Shown here: positions 19,191-28,992 of the stretch, one piece after another
How positions within the stretch are numbered: the first letter of the stretch is position 1
Layout: each line of letters starts with the position of its first letter
Source of the DNA: Pedobacter sandarakinus
GTDB taxonomy: Bacteria > Bacteroidota > Bacteroidia > Sphingobacteriales > Sphingobacteriaceae
Direction of reading: 5' to 3'
Assembly (NCBI RefSeq): GCF_026240095.1
Contig: NZ_JAPIVG010000005.1
Span: forward strand, 62,001 to 126,000
DNA: 64,000 nucleotides
Position numbers and translations under genes: made by a program
The notes under the pieces: generated by a model
What the model was told of the DNA's origin: nothing
The model's input: only the letters and a program-made list of their open reading frames with translations
Databases searched by the model: none

Positions 19191-20765
19191 ATGAAGAAAG
19201 GATCTCTGGAAGAGTTGTATGACTACTTTAAAAAATTCCATTTATCTGATACGCTCTATTTATTCGGGGCAATTAATGCTGTTTTGAAATATGGTGAGCA
19301 AAAGCTCCACAGCTCGAATGTTCCAGAGCATCTGTATAGATGGATAGGTCGGTTGACAGAGCAGGAAAGAAAGTTTGTTGGATTAAATCTGACCCGGATG
19401 GCAAGATTTATGATCTTGAGCGGGGCGAATGATCATAAAGGACAACGTATGTTGCTTGATACCCCAGCTTTTCATAAGGCTTACGAAATGGTAATAGAGC
19501 TTTATGATACAGACGTTGACATTTCAATCGACCAAGGTCCGGAGGCCATATCTCAATATTTCTCTCGCATTGGTCAAATCCAGTTCCCCCTGCAAGCAAG
19601 GCAGCATACCGTTATTGGAAGAGGTTATGCCATGTTCATATCGAATCCTTCTATTGCAACTTCTGCATATGACTTTAACAGAAAGCTAATGGAGTTTTAC
19701 AAACTGGATTGTTTTCAGTTTATGGCTACAGGTATTGCGATGTGGTTATTGGTAAATGGGATATTAGACTACGAAATGACCATAGAGATCTCCAAATTAA
19801 AAGACATCGTCACCCCGGAAGCAATATCTATTTTCACAGAATTGGCAACAGGAACTGCAAAACAATACAGGGAGATGGTTCGTGGTCCAGGTCGAGGCAA
19901 TCAGATGGATAAATTAAAAGACATTTATGGACATGACCCCTTCACCGCCATGCCCGCAATACGCGTAGATAGATCCAGCGTTCTCAGGGCTGGTACCGTA
20001 GTCGTCCCTCAGCCTAAATATTTTCTGGAAAAGGCAAGTGCTGGGATATTTTATTTATTGGCAAATAAAGAACAACAAATCGCAAACGTTGCTGGAAAAA
20101 CGGGAGAAAATCCCTTTCGGAATGCGTTTGGAATCGTTTTCAGGGAATATATTGGACGGCACCTCAAGACGCCAAGCAAATCACACACATTTATTGATCT
20201 AGACGTTGATTTTTCCGAGCCTTGGACTGGACTTCTTCCTGATTTTGCACTTATTAATGCTGAAGTATGTTTGCTTGTGGAAGTTAAAACAACCTTATTA
20301 AAACTTCCGGCAAGGAGTTATTTTGAACCTGAAATCATCAAAGGGGAGGTTCAGGCTGGTAACCTAAAAAAGGCCGTACGGCAATTGGATTCATTTAGGA
20401 AGGCTATATTAGAAAAAAAAGTTAAAGATGTTAGGTTTGGAAAAGTAACAAGAATCCTAAATATCATAGTTGGATATGATCAGGTATATGTTTTAAACTC
20501 TGCTATTCTTCCAGATCTAACCACAGCACACAAGGAAATCTCTTATGATCTTCAGCTCGCCAGTATCGCTGATATTGAAATGATGGGCAGTGCATTGGAA
20601 CAAGGATTCAACCTAAATGAGCTCATGGGCAAGAAAGTTGCGGACACTGGTGCCGTCCGATGGTCTATCGCTACTTATTTACAACATTGTCATGTAACAT
20701 CAAAAAATCAAATACTGAATGAGGCTTTTCTTCAATGTATGGAAAGGTTAGGGCTGAACAAGTAA
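19191..20765 (+). CDS. Hypothetical protein with PD-(D/E)XK-like nuclease motif
   Basis: The 524-residue protein has a helical N-terminal half (1-290) of no family I recognise. Near residues 320-400 it has a restriction-endonuclease-like layout: NAFGIVFREYIGRHLK, then LPD351FAL, a strand, and E364-V-K366 in LLVEVKTT, the D-(x)n-ExK signature. This suggests a nuclease acting on DNA or RNA, but the whole protein could instead use the fold only for binding. It follows the Ntn-hydrolase-like gene and ends before a strong terminator, so the two may be one transcript. Confidence 0.55.
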   Translation: MKKGSLEELYDYFKKFHLSDTLYLFGAINAVLKYGEQKLHSSNVPEHLYRWIGRLTEQERKFVGLNLTRMARFMILSGANDHKGQRMLLDTPAFHKAYEMVIELYDTDVDISIDQGPEAISQYFSRIGQIQFPLQARQHTVIGRGYAMFISNPSIATSAYDFNRKLMEFYKLDCFQFMATGIAMWLLVNGILDYEMTIEISKLKDIVTPEAISIFTELATGTAKQYREMVRGPGRGNQMDKLKDIYGHDPFTAMPAIRVDRSSVLRAGTVVVPQPKYFLEKASAGIFYLLANKEQQIANVAGKTGENPFRNAFGIVFREYIGRHLKTPSKSHTFIDLDVDFSEPWTGLLPDFALINAEVCLLVEVKTTLLKLPARSYFEPEIIKGEVQAGNLKKAVRQLDSFRKAILEKKVKDVRFGKVTRILNIIVGYDQVYVLNSAILPDLTTAHKEISYDLQLASIADIEMMGSALEQGFNLNELMGKKVADTGAVRWSIATYLQHCHVTSKNQILNEAFLQCMERLGLNK

Positions 20766-20912
20766 ACCTTAAAAGGCCCAAGTTTAGTAAAAACCTAGTG
20801 ATCACGTATCTAGAAGCAGGAAAGAATCAACAGAGAGAAATGGAAAAAAATTAATGGCATTTATAATAAATCTGCTCAAGTTACGTCTTTATATATGAGA
20901 GCGTTAATTTAG

Positions 20913-20950
20913 AACGGGGAATGATCATCACGATTGTTCCCCGTTTTTTA
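20913..20950 (+). terminator. Intrinsic terminator
   Basis: AACGGGGAA and TTCCCCGTT form a 9-bp stem around a 15-nt loop, followed directly by a T-rich run. It closes the plus-strand unit ending at 20765 and separates it from the SRAP unit. Confidence 0.85.
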
Positions 20951-21016
20951 TTTTGTGTCTGAAAGTTAGGCGCTTGACTACTATTAGTTTCTTGGATTTT
21001 TTCCTTAATTTTAATC

Positions 21017-21295
21017 GTGAGGAAAATTGAACCACCATTTGAACTAGTGCTTGATGGGCGGCAGATTATGGTCTCTGAACATGAGTTCGGTTCGAACAGG
21101 GTATTCCATGTTAACTTTGGCGGTTGGAAAAAGCCGCTGGTGATTGCTATCGGAATTGGTATCCGGGATCAGAAGTTCTGGACTTCAATCCCCCAGGGGA
21201 GACAGGCCGAAGCGCAGGAGATAGGGAAATTAATTGCGGAGCATATCCGCGCTAATAGGAAAGAATCATGTGTTATTACAACGGACAGAAAGTGA
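21017..21295 (+). CDS. Small conserved protein upstream of SRAP gene (92 aa)
   Basis: The frame starts with GTG; an ATG at 21068 is an alternative start. Residues such as KIEPPFELVLDG, a HEFG motif, and FWTSIPQGRQAEAQEIGKLIAEH match small Bacteroidota proteins found beside SRAP peptidase genes on mobile elements. The gene overlaps the SRAP start by 28 nt, so they are co-translated. No enzymatic motif is visible. A role with SRAP in abasic-site repair is inference from the linkage. Confidence 0.65.
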   Translation: MRKIEPPFELVLDGRQIMVSEHEFGSNRVFHVNFGGWKKPLVIAIGIGIRDQKFWTSIPQGRQAEAQEIGKLIAEHIRANRKESCVITTDRK

Positions 21296-22089
21296 CCAGA
21301 GCCGAGTTTATCCAACTCAAGCAATTGGAAAAAGCGGTCAGAAACTATGATTTTTTGGACAAGGGCGTACATAATGGGTTCAACTATGCGCCATGTGCAA
21401 TTGTTGTTGCGACTGATGACCGCAGAGATTTTGAGATCCAACAGGCCGAATGGGGATTTATCCCAGGTTATGCAAAAGACCGCGAAGAGGCCAAAAAGTT
21501 TAGGGGCATGTATACCACGCTCAACTTTAAGGCGGAGAATCTTTTTACTAATGAAGCTGGTAAAAAATCCATGTGGGCAGAGGCTGCGCGCCAGCGTCGA
21601 TGTCTGGTGCTCTCAACTGGTATCATCGAATCCATGCATGTACCTACCTATGGTAAGAAGGGCCAGTTGCTGAAGGCAACAGATAAAGTTCCCTATATGA
21701 TTGGTATTGTGGATAAAGAATATTTCTGGTTTCCCGGAGTATATAATGATTGGTTTGATAAGGAAGCCGGGCAATGGGTGCGTACGGTTGCCTTTGGAAC
21801 TACCGCGGCAAATGGAATCATGCAGCAGATCCATAATTCTAAAAAAAGAATGCCAACTATCCTTACGGATGATTTGGCCTGGGAGTGGCTAATGGAGGAA
21901 CCGAGCGAAGAACGCCTGACCGAAATTGCACTTACCCAAATCCCATCAAAATTAATGGAGGCATGTACCATCGATAAGGATTACCGTTTTGCAGGCGAGG
22001 CTACGCCGGCTGATTATCCCGATCATCCAGCTCTTGACCTTACCTTTGTGGATCAGGAACAACTGGATTTTGATCATTGGAGAAACTAG
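21268..22089 (+). CDS. SRAP-family protein (SOS response-associated peptidase, YedK/HMCES-like)
   Basis: The 273-residue protein begins M-C-Y-Y-N-G. Cys2 becomes N-terminal after Met removal and makes a stable crosslink with abasic sites in single-stranded DNA. The rest matches the SRAP layout: LNFKAENLF with the conserved Asn, RRCLVLSTGIIES with the catalytic Glu region, and a late PTILTDD segment (the His near this point is changed relative to many homologues). It should shield abasic sites during replication. The neighbourhood with the ImuA-ImuB-DnaE2 genes fits a DNA-damage module. Confidence 0.92.
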   Translation: MCYYNGQKVTRAEFIQLKQLEKAVRNYDFLDKGVHNGFNYAPCAIVVATDDRRDFEIQQAEWGFIPGYAKDREEAKKFRGMYTTLNFKAENLFTNEAGKKSMWAEAARQRRCLVLSTGIIESMHVPTYGKKGQLLKATDKVPYMIGIVDKEYFWFPGVYNDWFDKEAGQWVRTVAFGTTAANGIMQQIHNSKKRMPTILTDDLAWEWLMEEPSEERLTEIALTQIPSKLMEACTIDKDYRFAGEATPADYPDHPALDLTFVDQEQLDFDHWRN

Positions 22090-22127
22090 CGGTTCTTTTT
22101 TAATTTAGCGCAAAAGATAGAAACGAA

Positions 22128-23138
22128 ATGTCAAGCCAAAAGCCGCTCCAACCACAGATGGCAAGCCAGGGATGGAAACAGTTCCTCGCCGCAAAAACCC
22201 GAATGCTTGCTGCCTATGATTTAGCGAAGGATCTGGAAAACAATAAGCTGGTAAAAGTCAGACATGGTCTTGTAGCAGAGGCCGAATTTCGAAAATGGCT
22301 AAGCGAATTTCTGCCAAAAAGATATGCGGTAACATCTGGATATATCATTTCACCCGGGATTTCCAGCAAGGAGCACATGGTGCATTATGATGTGATCATA
22401 TATGACCAGTTGGAATCTCCTGTGCTTTGGGTCGAGGATAATCCAGATTCTTCCGGTCAGGGAAAGTCGCTGGCAATACCTGTTGAGTATGTTCATGCGG
22501 TATTTGAGGTGAAATCCGCATTTAACAGGCAGTCAGCGAAGGAAGCGGTCGACCAGCTGTCCAAGCTTAAGCCATTATTGGCGCGGGTAGACCCGCCGAC
22601 CAGTCGCGCCAAGATGTATCTTCCTGCCAATTTCTTCTGTGCAACTGTATTTTTCGAACTCCGTAAAGAGCATGATAAAGATTTTGCAGCTATGGATGAA
22701 CTAGTTAATGCCACAATGATTCGAAGATTCTACGGGGGAATTATACTCCGGGCCGAAACGCTTGATAGATACAACAGCGGAAAAATAAGCTTCAGAAATG
22801 AAAATGTCGATTCTAAGCCAAACAACAACTCATCGTTATCCTTTTGGACAACATCGAAATGCCTAAAGTATAAGGATGATCAATATTTCAGCCTGCTGCT
22901 GACATTCTGGGAACAGCATTTTTCCGAGTTTGCCTTTGACATCTTAGCGCTTTTGAAAAACACCTATCAGCCCAATGTTCTGTCCAGTCTATATTGCACG
23001 GGTTCCACCTCTTTGGAAAATGGCAGTATCGTAGAAACCAGGTACGCTGATCCGGAAGGCTACAAGCGATACCAGGAAGAAACGGCGGCAATTCTTAAAG
23101 CACAGGGTTTCGTTGGATTGGAGCCATCGGATATCTAA
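22128..23138 (+). CDS. DUF6602 domain protein, nuclease-like
   Basis: In this 336-residue protein, residues 40-135 show the DUF6602 pattern: RHGLVAEAEFRKWLSEFLP, HYD88VIIYD, then IPVEYVHAVFE127-V-K129. The D...ExK spacing fits a PD-(D/E)XK nuclease core. The C-terminal half is unassigned. Homologues occur widely in accessory DNA and have no settled function; a role in defence or repair is plausible. It starts 38 nt after the SRAP gene and may share its transcript. Confidence 0.75.
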   Translation: MSSQKPLQPQMASQGWKQFLAAKTRMLAAYDLAKDLENNKLVKVRHGLVAEAEFRKWLSEFLPKRYAVTSGYIISPGISSKEHMVHYDVIIYDQLESPVLWVEDNPDSSGQGKSLAIPVEYVHAVFEVKSAFNRQSAKEAVDQLSKLKPLLARVDPPTSRAKMYLPANFFCATVFFELRKEHDKDFAAMDELVNATMIRRFYGGIILRAETLDRYNSGKISFRNENVDSKPNNNSSLSFWTTSKCLKYKDDQYFSLLLTFWEQHFSEFAFDILALLKNTYQPNVLSSLYCTGSTSLENGSIVETRYADPEGYKRYQEETAAILKAQGFVGLEPSDI

Positions 23139-23329
23139 TTTTACGAGTTTTCCTTATTTGGCAACACAAGGGAATACTTATTTTTTTCTTTTTTGCAAGA
23201 TAAAATAAACAATCTGTGTGCGCAACATTAGGCTATGCCTTAATTGGAGTTCTCCACCAAAAGCACAATCTTTTCAACATTTTGTATTTTACTAACAATT
23301 TTAGCTTTATGTTTGTTGTACAATTTTAG

Positions 23330-23350
23330 AATACTAAAAATAATAGTATA
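23330..23350. promoter_or_regulatory. Inverted repeat before imuA, candidate damage-response operator
   Basis: ATACTA and TAGTAT are separated by 7 A/T-rich bases, ending 18 nt before the ImuA start. The position suits a repressor site such as LexA or an XRE/S24 regulator. I know no fixed LexA consensus for this lineage, so the assignment is only by position and symmetry. Confidence 0.4.
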
Positions 23351-23367
23351 AAATTAACTCGAATACC

Positions 23368-24105
23368 ATGGATGCTAAAAGGGAATTGTTTCAAAAATTG
23401 CAGCAGGATATCCTGTTGTGGCAGGGCTTTAAGCCCGTTGCCTCGGGCAAGGCTGAGCGAATCGGCCTAGGAGAGATTGAAGATGCTTTCCCAGGTGGAG
23501 TATTCCCCAAAAAAGCGATCCATGAGTTTATTACTGTAGTCCCGGAACAATCAGCGGCAAGCGATGGCTTCATCGCAGGTCTGCTGGCTGTGCTTATGGA
23601 AAACGGTGCGGCATGCGTATGGGCAAGTACTTCGCGTCGTCTTTTCCCTGCCTCGCTCGGCCTGTTCAATGTCGAGCCCGAGCGCATTATTTTTATGGAT
23701 GTACAGACCGAAAAGGATGTGCTATGGATTACAGAAGAGGCCCTCAAGTGCGAGGGGCTCGCGGCCGTAGTCGCCGAGGTAAATAATTTATCACTTATCG
23801 AATCTCGAAGATTGCAGCTGGCTGTAGAGTCAAGTGGCGTAACAGGATTTATCCTCCGAAAAGATGAAAATAAAACCGCAAGTACAGTGGCCACCGCGAG
23901 ATGGAGGATAAGTCCCCTGCCTTCGCAAACAGAAGATGGAATGCCAGGCCTGGGTTTTCCACGCTGGCAGGTCGAGCTGCTAAAGGTGCGCAATGGGAAT
24001 CCTGGAAACTTCGTGCTGGAATGGGCTGGAGAAAAATTCGAGGAAGTTAAGAAAGTCAAAAAGGAAATTGTTTGGTCTGAAATGGAGGGCAGGCAGATTG
24101 GATAG
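23368..24105 (+). CDS. imuA: ImuA-like error-prone repair protein
   Basis: The 245-residue RecA-superfamily protein belongs to the short ImuA form of Bacteroidota. Features are the GGVFPKKAIHEF segment, which replaces a usual Walker A, the SLGLFNVEPERIIFMDV strand, and WITEEALKCEGLAAVVAEV. The canonical P-loop is not intact, as in other ImuA proteins, which act as accessory factors. It lies 5 nt before imuB and is followed by dnaE2, the standard mutasome order. The operon is normally induced by DNA damage and gives mutagenic lesion bypass. Confidence 0.9.
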   Translation: MDAKRELFQKLQQDILLWQGFKPVASGKAERIGLGEIEDAFPGGVFPKKAIHEFITVVPEQSAASDGFIAGLLAVLMENGAACVWASTSRRLFPASLGLFNVEPERIIFMDVQTEKDVLWITEEALKCEGLAAVVAEVNNLSLIESRRLQLAVESSGVTGFILRKDENKTASTVATARWRISPLPSQTEDGMPGLGFPRWQVELLKVRNGNPGNFVLEWAGEKFEEVKKVKKEIVWSEMEGRQIG

Positions 24106-24110
24106 ATATC

Positions 24111-25619
24111 ATGCAAAGGCGTTTTGTTTCCATATGGTTCCGCCAGCTGCTGGCTGACTGGCAGCTTATCCGCAGGCCCGAGCTTTCTGGCGTGCCCTTT
24201 GTTTTTACTGCGCCCGACCACGGCCGAATGATGATCACCGCGGTGAGCGAGCTGGGCCATGGATTTGGTGTCGAGGTTGGAATGCGTGCTGCAGATGCAA
24301 AGGCCATTTGTCCCGGACTTGAGGTGTTGGATGATAAACCCGGAAGACCCAGAAAACTGCTCAAAGGGCTTGGCGAATGGTGCGTGCGCTATTCTCCTAT
24401 AGTTGCAATCGATGAATTTGCGATGGATGGGCTGCTGCTTGAGGCAACCGGATGCAGCCATCTTTGGGGCGGGGAACGCGGATATCTAAAAGAAATCGTT
24501 TCCAGGTTAAAAAGCAAGGGTTATACCGTCCGCGTAGCGATAGCCGATACGCCCGGAGCCGCATGGGCGATATCCCATTACGGAAAAGTGACCCCGCTGA
24601 TCCCGATAGGCGAGCATGTAGATGCTTTGCTCAATCTGGTGCCAGATGCGCTGCGCCTTGAGGAGACCACATTAGCGAAACTTCGAAAACTCGGATTCTA
24701 TCAGATCAAGAGTTTTATTGGAATGCCCAGATCCGTATTGCGCAGGCGCTTTGGCGAGGAATTTCTGCTACGCTTGGCCCAGGCGATAGGCACAGAAAAC
24801 GAAGTACTCATTCCCATGCAGGTACCTGTGCCTTTCAGCGAGAGACTGGCTTGCCTAGAGCCTATCAAAACAAGGAACGGGATAGAAATTGCCATCAATA
24901 AATTACTGGAAAACCTGTGCAAGCGAATGCAGGCCGAGGGAAAGGGGCTAAGATCCGGCGTGCTTACCTGCTACCGTATCGATGGCAAAGTGGTACAGGT
25001 TGATATCGGTACAAGTGGAGCATCGCATAATATCAGCCACCTTTTGAAGCTATTTCAGCTGAAGATCGATCAGATCAGGCCAGCCCTTGGCATCGAGCTT
25101 TTTGTGCTGGATGCGCCGAAGGTGGATGATGTCGAGGTTCCACAAGAAGAAATGTGGACATCAAAGCCGGGCCTGGATGATCAGAGCGTAATCAAATTGC
25201 TTGACCGCGTCGCTGGAAAGGTAGGTTTTCAGGTGATACATCGCTATTTGCCCGCCAAAAGATACTGGCCAGAACGGGCGATACTCAAAGCGGTTTCAGT
25301 AACCGAAAAACCAAATGCGCCATGGCGGGTGGATAAGCCAAGGCCTACAGAGCTGCTAAAAACTCCGGTTGCAATTGAGGTAATGGCAATTATCCCAGAT
25401 CATCCCCCTAAGTTTTTTATCTATAAGGGAGTTCGACATATCATTGCAAAAGCCGATGGCCCGGAGCGGATCGAACGGGAATGGTGGCTGGACGAGGGCG
25501 AGCACAGGGATTACTATCAGGTAGAGGATGAGCAGGGCGGCCGTTATTGGCTGTTCCGTTCGGGGCATTATGGCGGAGAAAATAAGTACAAATGGTTTAT
25601 CCATGGATTTTTTGCATAA
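24111..25619 (+). CDS. imuB: ImuB, Y-family polymerase homologue of the mutasome
   Basis: The 502-residue protein has Y-family palm, fingers and little-finger regions and a C-terminal ImuB extension that normally binds DnaE2 and the beta clamp. The first catalytic Asp of the palm is lost (SIWFRQLL at residues 7-14), as expected for inactive ImuB. Unusually, it keeps D101-E102 in VAIDEFAMDG, which lines up with the second catalytic motif of active Y-family polymerases, where relatives usually have a shorter loop. It should act as a scaffold and not as an active polymerase. Confidence 0.9.
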   Translation: MQRRFVSIWFRQLLADWQLIRRPELSGVPFVFTAPDHGRMMITAVSELGHGFGVEVGMRAADAKAICPGLEVLDDKPGRPRKLLKGLGEWCVRYSPIVAIDEFAMDGLLLEATGCSHLWGGERGYLKEIVSRLKSKGYTVRVAIADTPGAAWAISHYGKVTPLIPIGEHVDALLNLVPDALRLEETTLAKLRKLGFYQIKSFIGMPRSVLRRRFGEEFLLRLAQAIGTENEVLIPMQVPVPFSERLACLEPIKTRNGIEIAINKLLENLCKRMQAEGKGLRSGVLTCYRIDGKVVQVDIGTSGASHNISHLLKLFQLKIDQIRPALGIELFVLDAPKVDDVEVPQEEMWTSKPGLDDQSVIKLLDRVAGKVGFQVIHRYLPAKRYWPERAILKAVSVTEKPNAPWRVDKPRPTELLKTPVAIEVMAIIPDHPPKFFIYKGVRHIIAKADGPERIEREWWLDEGEHRDYYQVEDEQGGRYWLFRSGHYGGENKYKWFIHGFFA

Positions 25620-25631
25620 GGAAGATAAGTT

Positions 25632-28600
25632 ATGGCGTATAGCGAATTACAGGTTACATCAAATTTTAGTTTCTTGCGGGGGGCCTCGCATGCCCATGAG
25701 CTCGTGGAACAGGCGGAGACTTTTGGCTATCAAAAAATAGCGATCACAGACCGTAATACCCTGGCGGGGATTGTCCGCGCACATGCGGCTTGCAGGGAAA
25801 AAAACCTGAAGCTTATTCCGGCTTGCAGGCTGGATCTGCTGGATGGGCAAAGCCTTTTGGCATATCCAACCGACAAGGAAGCGTACGGCAGATTGTCGGC
25901 GCTGCTTACCCTTGGCAATATGCGCGCCGAAAAAGGTTCCTGCCATATTTCAAGGGCGGATGTTTATGCCCATAGCAAGGGGATCATCTTCTGCCTAGTG
26001 ATGCCCGGCGAGCTTAACCGCAGGTTTGAATACGAGCCTAGTTTTATCAGCGCTGTCGCAGAATACAGTCAGGCACTGAATGGTCAGTTATATTTAGCAG
26101 CTACCAGATCTTATTTGGGAAACGATGATAAGCTTATCTTCCGGACCTCGCAGCTTTCAGATTTTTACGGAATTCCGGTTGTTGCAACGGGCGATATCCA
26201 TTACCATGATCCCTCGCGCAGGGAATTGCAGGATGTGCTAACATGCGTACGGGAGAAATGCACCATCCAAGATGCCGGGTTTCGCTTGCATCAGAATGCA
26301 GAACGATATATGAAAGAGGTCGCCGAGATGGAGCGATTGTTTAGAAAATACCCAAGTGCTATCAAAAATACGATGATCATTGCCGAGGCCTGTAATTTTT
26401 CATTGGATGAGCTAAAATATGTTTATCCCGAAGAGATCAATCAAAGCGGCAGAAGTCCAATGGAAGAACTAGAGTTCCTGACATGGAAAGGAGCGCATGA
26501 GTTTTACGGTGAAGAAATCCCTGAAAAGGTGGTTAAAATGATCCACCATGAAATGGAATTTGTGAGGCAGATGGATTATGCCAATTATTTTCTTTTTGTT
26601 GAAGATATTGTACGCGAGGCCAGATCGAGAGGGATTCTTTGCCAGGGAAGGGGTTCTGCGGCCAATTCTGCGATATGTTTTGTTCTGGGAATTACTTCGG
26701 TTAATCCCATGAAATTCGATCTGCTTTTTGAGCGCTTTATTTCGCCCGCCAGAAACGAGCCACCCGATATTGATGTGGATTTTGAGCATGAGCGTAGGGA
26801 AGAAATCATCCAGTATATCTACAATAAGTACGGGCGTGACCGGGCGGCAATCGTAGCGACAGTCACCCAGCAGCACCAGAAGGGCGCAATTAGGGATGTG
26901 GGAAAAGCGATGGGACTTTCAGTGGATACAATCAATAGGTTGTCGAGTTCTATTTGGGAGTTTACAGATGAATGGTTCGAGGGAAAACGGGTTACAGAAC
27001 AGGGCTTAAATCCGGATGATCCGCACCTTAAAAAAACGCTGGAGCTTACTTCCCAGATGATGGGCTTTCCTCGGCAGCTCGGCCAGCACACCGGGGGATT
27101 TGTGGTAACTCAAGGCAAGCTTACCGACCTGTGCCCTATCCTAAATGCGCGGATGGAGGACCGAACAAATATCGAGTGGAATAAAGATGATATCGATGCG
27201 CTGGGCTTTTTAAAAGTGGATGTATTGGCGCTTGGCATGCTTACCTGCATACGAAAGGCGTTTGACCTTTGCCGTGACCACTATGGAAAGCAGTTTACCC
27301 TGGCGAATATCCCGCAAGACGACCCCGAAGTCTATGATATGATCTGTCTGGCTGATACATTAGGGGTATTTCAAATTGAGAGCCGGGCGCAGATGTCGAT
27401 GCTTCCAAGGCTTAAGCCTAGGGAATTTTATGATCTGGTGATCGAGGTCGCAATTGTCAGGCCCGGGCCAATACAGGGAGATATGGTACATCCATATCTG
27501 CGCAGGCGAAATGGCGAAGAACCCGTGGTGTATCCATCGCCGGAACTCGAAGAGATTTTGGGCAGAACCCTGGGCGTTCCGCTTTTCCAGGAACAGGCGA
27601 TGAAGATTGCCATTGTTGCTGCTGGTTTTACCCCTGCCGAGGCTGATGGTCTGCGGCGGAGTATGGCAACCTTCAAATTTAAGGGGCTGGTAAACCAGTA
27701 TGAGCAAAAACTGATTGATGGGATGCTGGCAAAGGGATACACGCTAGAGTTTGCAAAGCGAATATTCAAACAGCTGGAGGGATTTGGAAGCTATGGTTTT
27801 CCTGAGTCCCATGCGGCAAGTTTTGCGCTGCTGGTATATGTATCCTGCTGGCTAAAGCATTATTATCCGGATGTTTTTGCTACGGCATTGCTGAACAGTA
27901 TGCCGATGGGCTTTTACCAGCCCGCGCAGATCGTTATCGATGCGCAGAAACATACCGTAGCGGTGCGCGAGGTGGATGTTAACCATTCGCTGTGGGATAA
28001 TAAGCTCGAAGAAAAATCGGGCAAATATTTCGCGCTGAGGTTGGGATTCCGGCAGATCAGTGGCATCCGGTCTGATGATATTGAGACCCTGGTGAATGGT
28101 CGTGGCGAAGGATATAAATGCATTACCGCGCTTCGCGATGCTGGCGTTTCACTAGCGGCGCTTGAGAGACTGGCCGATGCGGATGCTTTCCGATCCATGG
28201 GAATGGATCGGAGAAAGGCCCTATGGGAAGTTTCGGCTTTGCAGGACATGCCGGTGGAACTTTTCAAGGGACAGGCATCTGAAAGCGTGCTGGAAACACA
28301 GGTCGAGCTTCCGCTTATGGGAAAGGGAGAACACGTGGTGCAGGATTATGCAACGGTTGGACTTTCGCTCAAAGCTCATCCGGTGAGTTTTGTGAGGCCG
28401 CAACTGGATATGCTCAATATCCGCAGTTGCCACCATATCAACAATGATTCTACAGATGGCCAATTGGTAAAAGTAGCGGGATTGGTACTGGTACGCCAGC
28501 GTCCAGGAACTGCGGGTGGAGTTTGCTTTATCACTATCGAAGACGAGACTGGGTATTCTAATCTGGTGGTCTTTGAAAAATTGTTTGAAACCTATCGCAA

Positions 28601-28862
28601 GGAAATATTGCATGCTAGGCTGCTGATGGTAGAAGGCCGATTGCAGCGAGAGGGAAAGGTAGTGCACGTGATAGTTAGCAAATGTTTTGATTTCACGAAG
28701 ATGCTTGGAAAGTTGGTACAACGAGACGTTGATGAACTGCCGGTATTGACTTTGGCGAGAGGCGATGAAAAGACTGCGCCTTATCCATCGCAGAATAGGC
28801 GGGCACAGGTTCGAGAAGAAGCACCTAAAAAAGCTTTTCATGGCGGAAGGAATTTTAAATAA
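25632..28862 (+). CDS. dnaE2: Error-prone DNA polymerase III alpha subunit DnaE2
   Basis: The 1076-residue C-family polymerase has an N-terminal PHP domain (1-220), palm with D379-I-D381-V-D383 as catalytic aspartates, fingers, helix-hairpin-helix region and a late OB fold (VKVAGLVLVRQRPGTAGGV). Length fits DnaE2 (about 1050-1100), not the longer replicative DnaE1. It performs mutagenic translesion synthesis together with ImuA and ImuB. It ends the operon; no terminator hairpin is obvious right after it. Confidence 0.95.
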   Translation: MAYSELQVTSNFSFLRGASHAHELVEQAETFGYQKIAITDRNTLAGIVRAHAACREKNLKLIPACRLDLLDGQSLLAYPTDKEAYGRLSALLTLGNMRAEKGSCHISRADVYAHSKGIIFCLVMPGELNRRFEYEPSFISAVAEYSQALNGQLYLAATRSYLGNDDKLIFRTSQLSDFYGIPVVATGDIHYHDPSRRELQDVLTCVREKCTIQDAGFRLHQNAERYMKEVAEMERLFRKYPSAIKNTMIIAEACNFSLDELKYVYPEEINQSGRSPMEELEFLTWKGAHEFYGEEIPEKVVKMIHHEMEFVRQMDYANYFLFVEDIVREARSRGILCQGRGSAANSAICFVLGITSVNPMKFDLLFERFISPARNEPPDIDVDFEHERREEIIQYIYNKYGRDRAAIVATVTQQHQKGAIRDVGKAMGLSVDTINRLSSSIWEFTDEWFEGKRVTEQGLNPDDPHLKKTLELTSQMMGFPRQLGQHTGGFVVTQGKLTDLCPILNARMEDRTNIEWNKDDIDALGFLKVDVLALGMLTCIRKAFDLCRDHYGKQFTLANIPQDDPEVYDMICLADTLGVFQIESRAQMSMLPRLKPREFYDLVIEVAIVRPGPIQGDMVHPYLRRRNGEEPVVYPSPELEEILGRTLGVPLFQEQAMKIAIVAAGFTPAEADGLRRSMATFKFKGLVNQYEQKLIDGMLAKGYTLEFAKRIFKQLEGFGSYGFPESHAASFALLVYVSCWLKHYYPDVFATALLNSMPMGFYQPAQIVIDAQKHTVAVREVDVNHSLWDNKLEEKSGKYFALRLGFRQISGIRSDDIETLVNGRGEGYKCITALRDAGVSLAALERLADADAFRSMGMDRRKALWEVSALQDMPVELFKGQASESVLETQVELPLMGKGEHVVQDYATVGLSLKAHPVSFVRPQLDMLNIRSCHHINNDSTDGQLVKVAGLVLVRQRPGTAGGVCFITIEDETGYSNLVVFEKLFETYRKEILHARLLMVEGRLQREGKVVHVIVSKCFDFTKMLGKLVQRDVDELPVLTLARGDEKTAPYPSQNRRAQVREEAPKKAFHGGRNFK

Positions 28863-28992
28863 CTTAAATATTTTGAGACGAAACCTAATTACAAGGTTTT
28901 TAAGAATAGAGACTGCGCCGAGTTATGGACATTTTCATCTCGAACGTGCTAATTGTTAAATAAAATTTCTATTTTCACTAAGCCAACCCCAT

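Noticed and set aside
23391..24461. Long open frame on the minus strand opposite imuA
   Set aside because: It runs antisense to a clear ImuA/ImuB pair, has no domain and its residues reflect the codon bias of the opposite strand.
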